Source: Phorcus lineatus
Lineage: Eukaryota > Mollusca > Gastropoda > Trochida > Trochidae
Reading direction: 5' to 3'
Assembly (NCBI GenBank): GCA_921293015.1
Contig: OV121087.1
Coordinates: 40,162,630 to 40,226,629 of the forward strand
Length of the DNA stretch: 64,000 nucleotides
Under the pieces are notes generated by a model. It was not told the DNA's origin. It saw nothing but the letters and a program-made list of their open reading frames with translations, and searched no databases. Numbering within the stretch: position 1 is the first letter of the stretch; each line of letters opens with the position of its first letter. This document shows positions 63,510 through 64,000 of the stretch, piece after piece. The translations under genes were made by a program, and so were the position numbers.

Positions 63510-64000
63510 TAATCCATATACAGCTGCATACCGAAAGTTTGTTCACTTACCACTGTATCGTAGTGCAAATATCATGTAATTTAGGTTTCGTTTCAACGTC
63601 AATAAAATAACTGCAGCAAAACAGACAATGGATCACCCACTGTTCATGTGTGGAATAGCCATTCTTGAACTCATTTTGGGATCGTCTGGTCTCTCGTGCA
63701 AAAATTCGAATTTTGGCATATTGATATAGACAGAAGGGGTCATATTTTCGAAATTTCGATTTCGTTAAATTTCAAATGAAATGTTCCATATCGACTCTCT
63801 GAGATTAAATACGACCTAATCAGATTGACTTTGTGCTACGGAACAAATGTGACTAATTTTTAAAGAAGTTGATAGCTTATAAAGGATTTTATGGAGAAAT
63901 ATAAGAATTAGTGTTTTCGGAATTTTGACCCCTGGTCACTTCAATGGCCTGCCAAAACTGTTACGGATAATTGTGGGGGTACGATGAACATTTGCCTTAA
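63510..64000 (-). repeat. Interspersed repeat family 5, copy 3, cut by window end
   Basis: Reverse complement of about 16980-17390: TTTCGTTTCAACGTCAATA, GTGTTTTCGGAATTTTGACC and AAACTGTTACGG occur in mirrored order. The inverted terminal phrase ATATCATGTAATTT lies at about 63569-63582. Confidence 0.65.

Noticed and set aside
1-64000. CRISPR arrays, operons, bacterial promoters, rRNA
   Set aside because: The window is intron-bearing eukaryotic DNA; the only regular tandem array (59131-59343) is a minisatellite without variable spacers.

Overview
The window is intron-rich eukaryotic DNA, AT-rich and full of small transposons. The main gene encodes invertebrate chitobiase-type GH20 beta-N-acetylhexosaminidase modules, each with CHB_HEX, GH20 and C-terminal domains. 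Together with two small secreted Cys-rich Thr/Glu-rich protein genes resembling molluscan IL-17-like or cystine-knot proteins, this suggests a marine lophotrochozoan, most likely a mollusc. That placement is inference; no species is identifiable. No bacterial, CRISPR or rRNA features were seen.

Layout. (1) 1-7.9 kb: two head-to-head paralogous genes for small secreted proteins. The minus-strand copy is cut by the window start and shows a damaged splice acceptor; the plus-strand copy is complete (4 coding exons, 237 aa). The minus copy carries a hAT-like insertion whose empty site is preserved in the plus copy. (2) 10.2-12.5 kb: a broken 3'-terminal fragment of a chitobiase gene. It is part of a roughly 3 kb duplication of the 3' end of the large gene. 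(3) 13-19 kb: non-coding, with several inverted-repeat elements and a degenerate satellite. (4) 19.3-36.6 kb: the centrepiece, one continuous reading frame over 17 coding exons. It joins two complete chitobiase modules head to tail (about 1738 aa) and ends in a basic/Pro-rich tail plus a hydrophobic C-terminus that looks like a membrane or GPI anchor signal. Both modules keep the catalytic Asp-Glu pair. (5) 37-64 kb: gene-poor. It holds several TTAA-flanked MITE families, a dead non-LTR retrotransposon fragment, an internally deleted mariner, a 60-bp minisatellite, one plausible orphan coding exon (55.86-56.12 kb) and a few GC-richer islands that could be regulatory.

How the parts relate: the chitobiase gene would release GlcNAc from chitin oligomers outside the cell. 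Conserved intron phases in its two modules show it grew by internal duplication, and the upstream pseudogene shows a later duplication of its 3' end in the same orientation. Copies with and without transposon insertions give paralogous empty sites, which fix the target-site duplications of two element families directly from this window.
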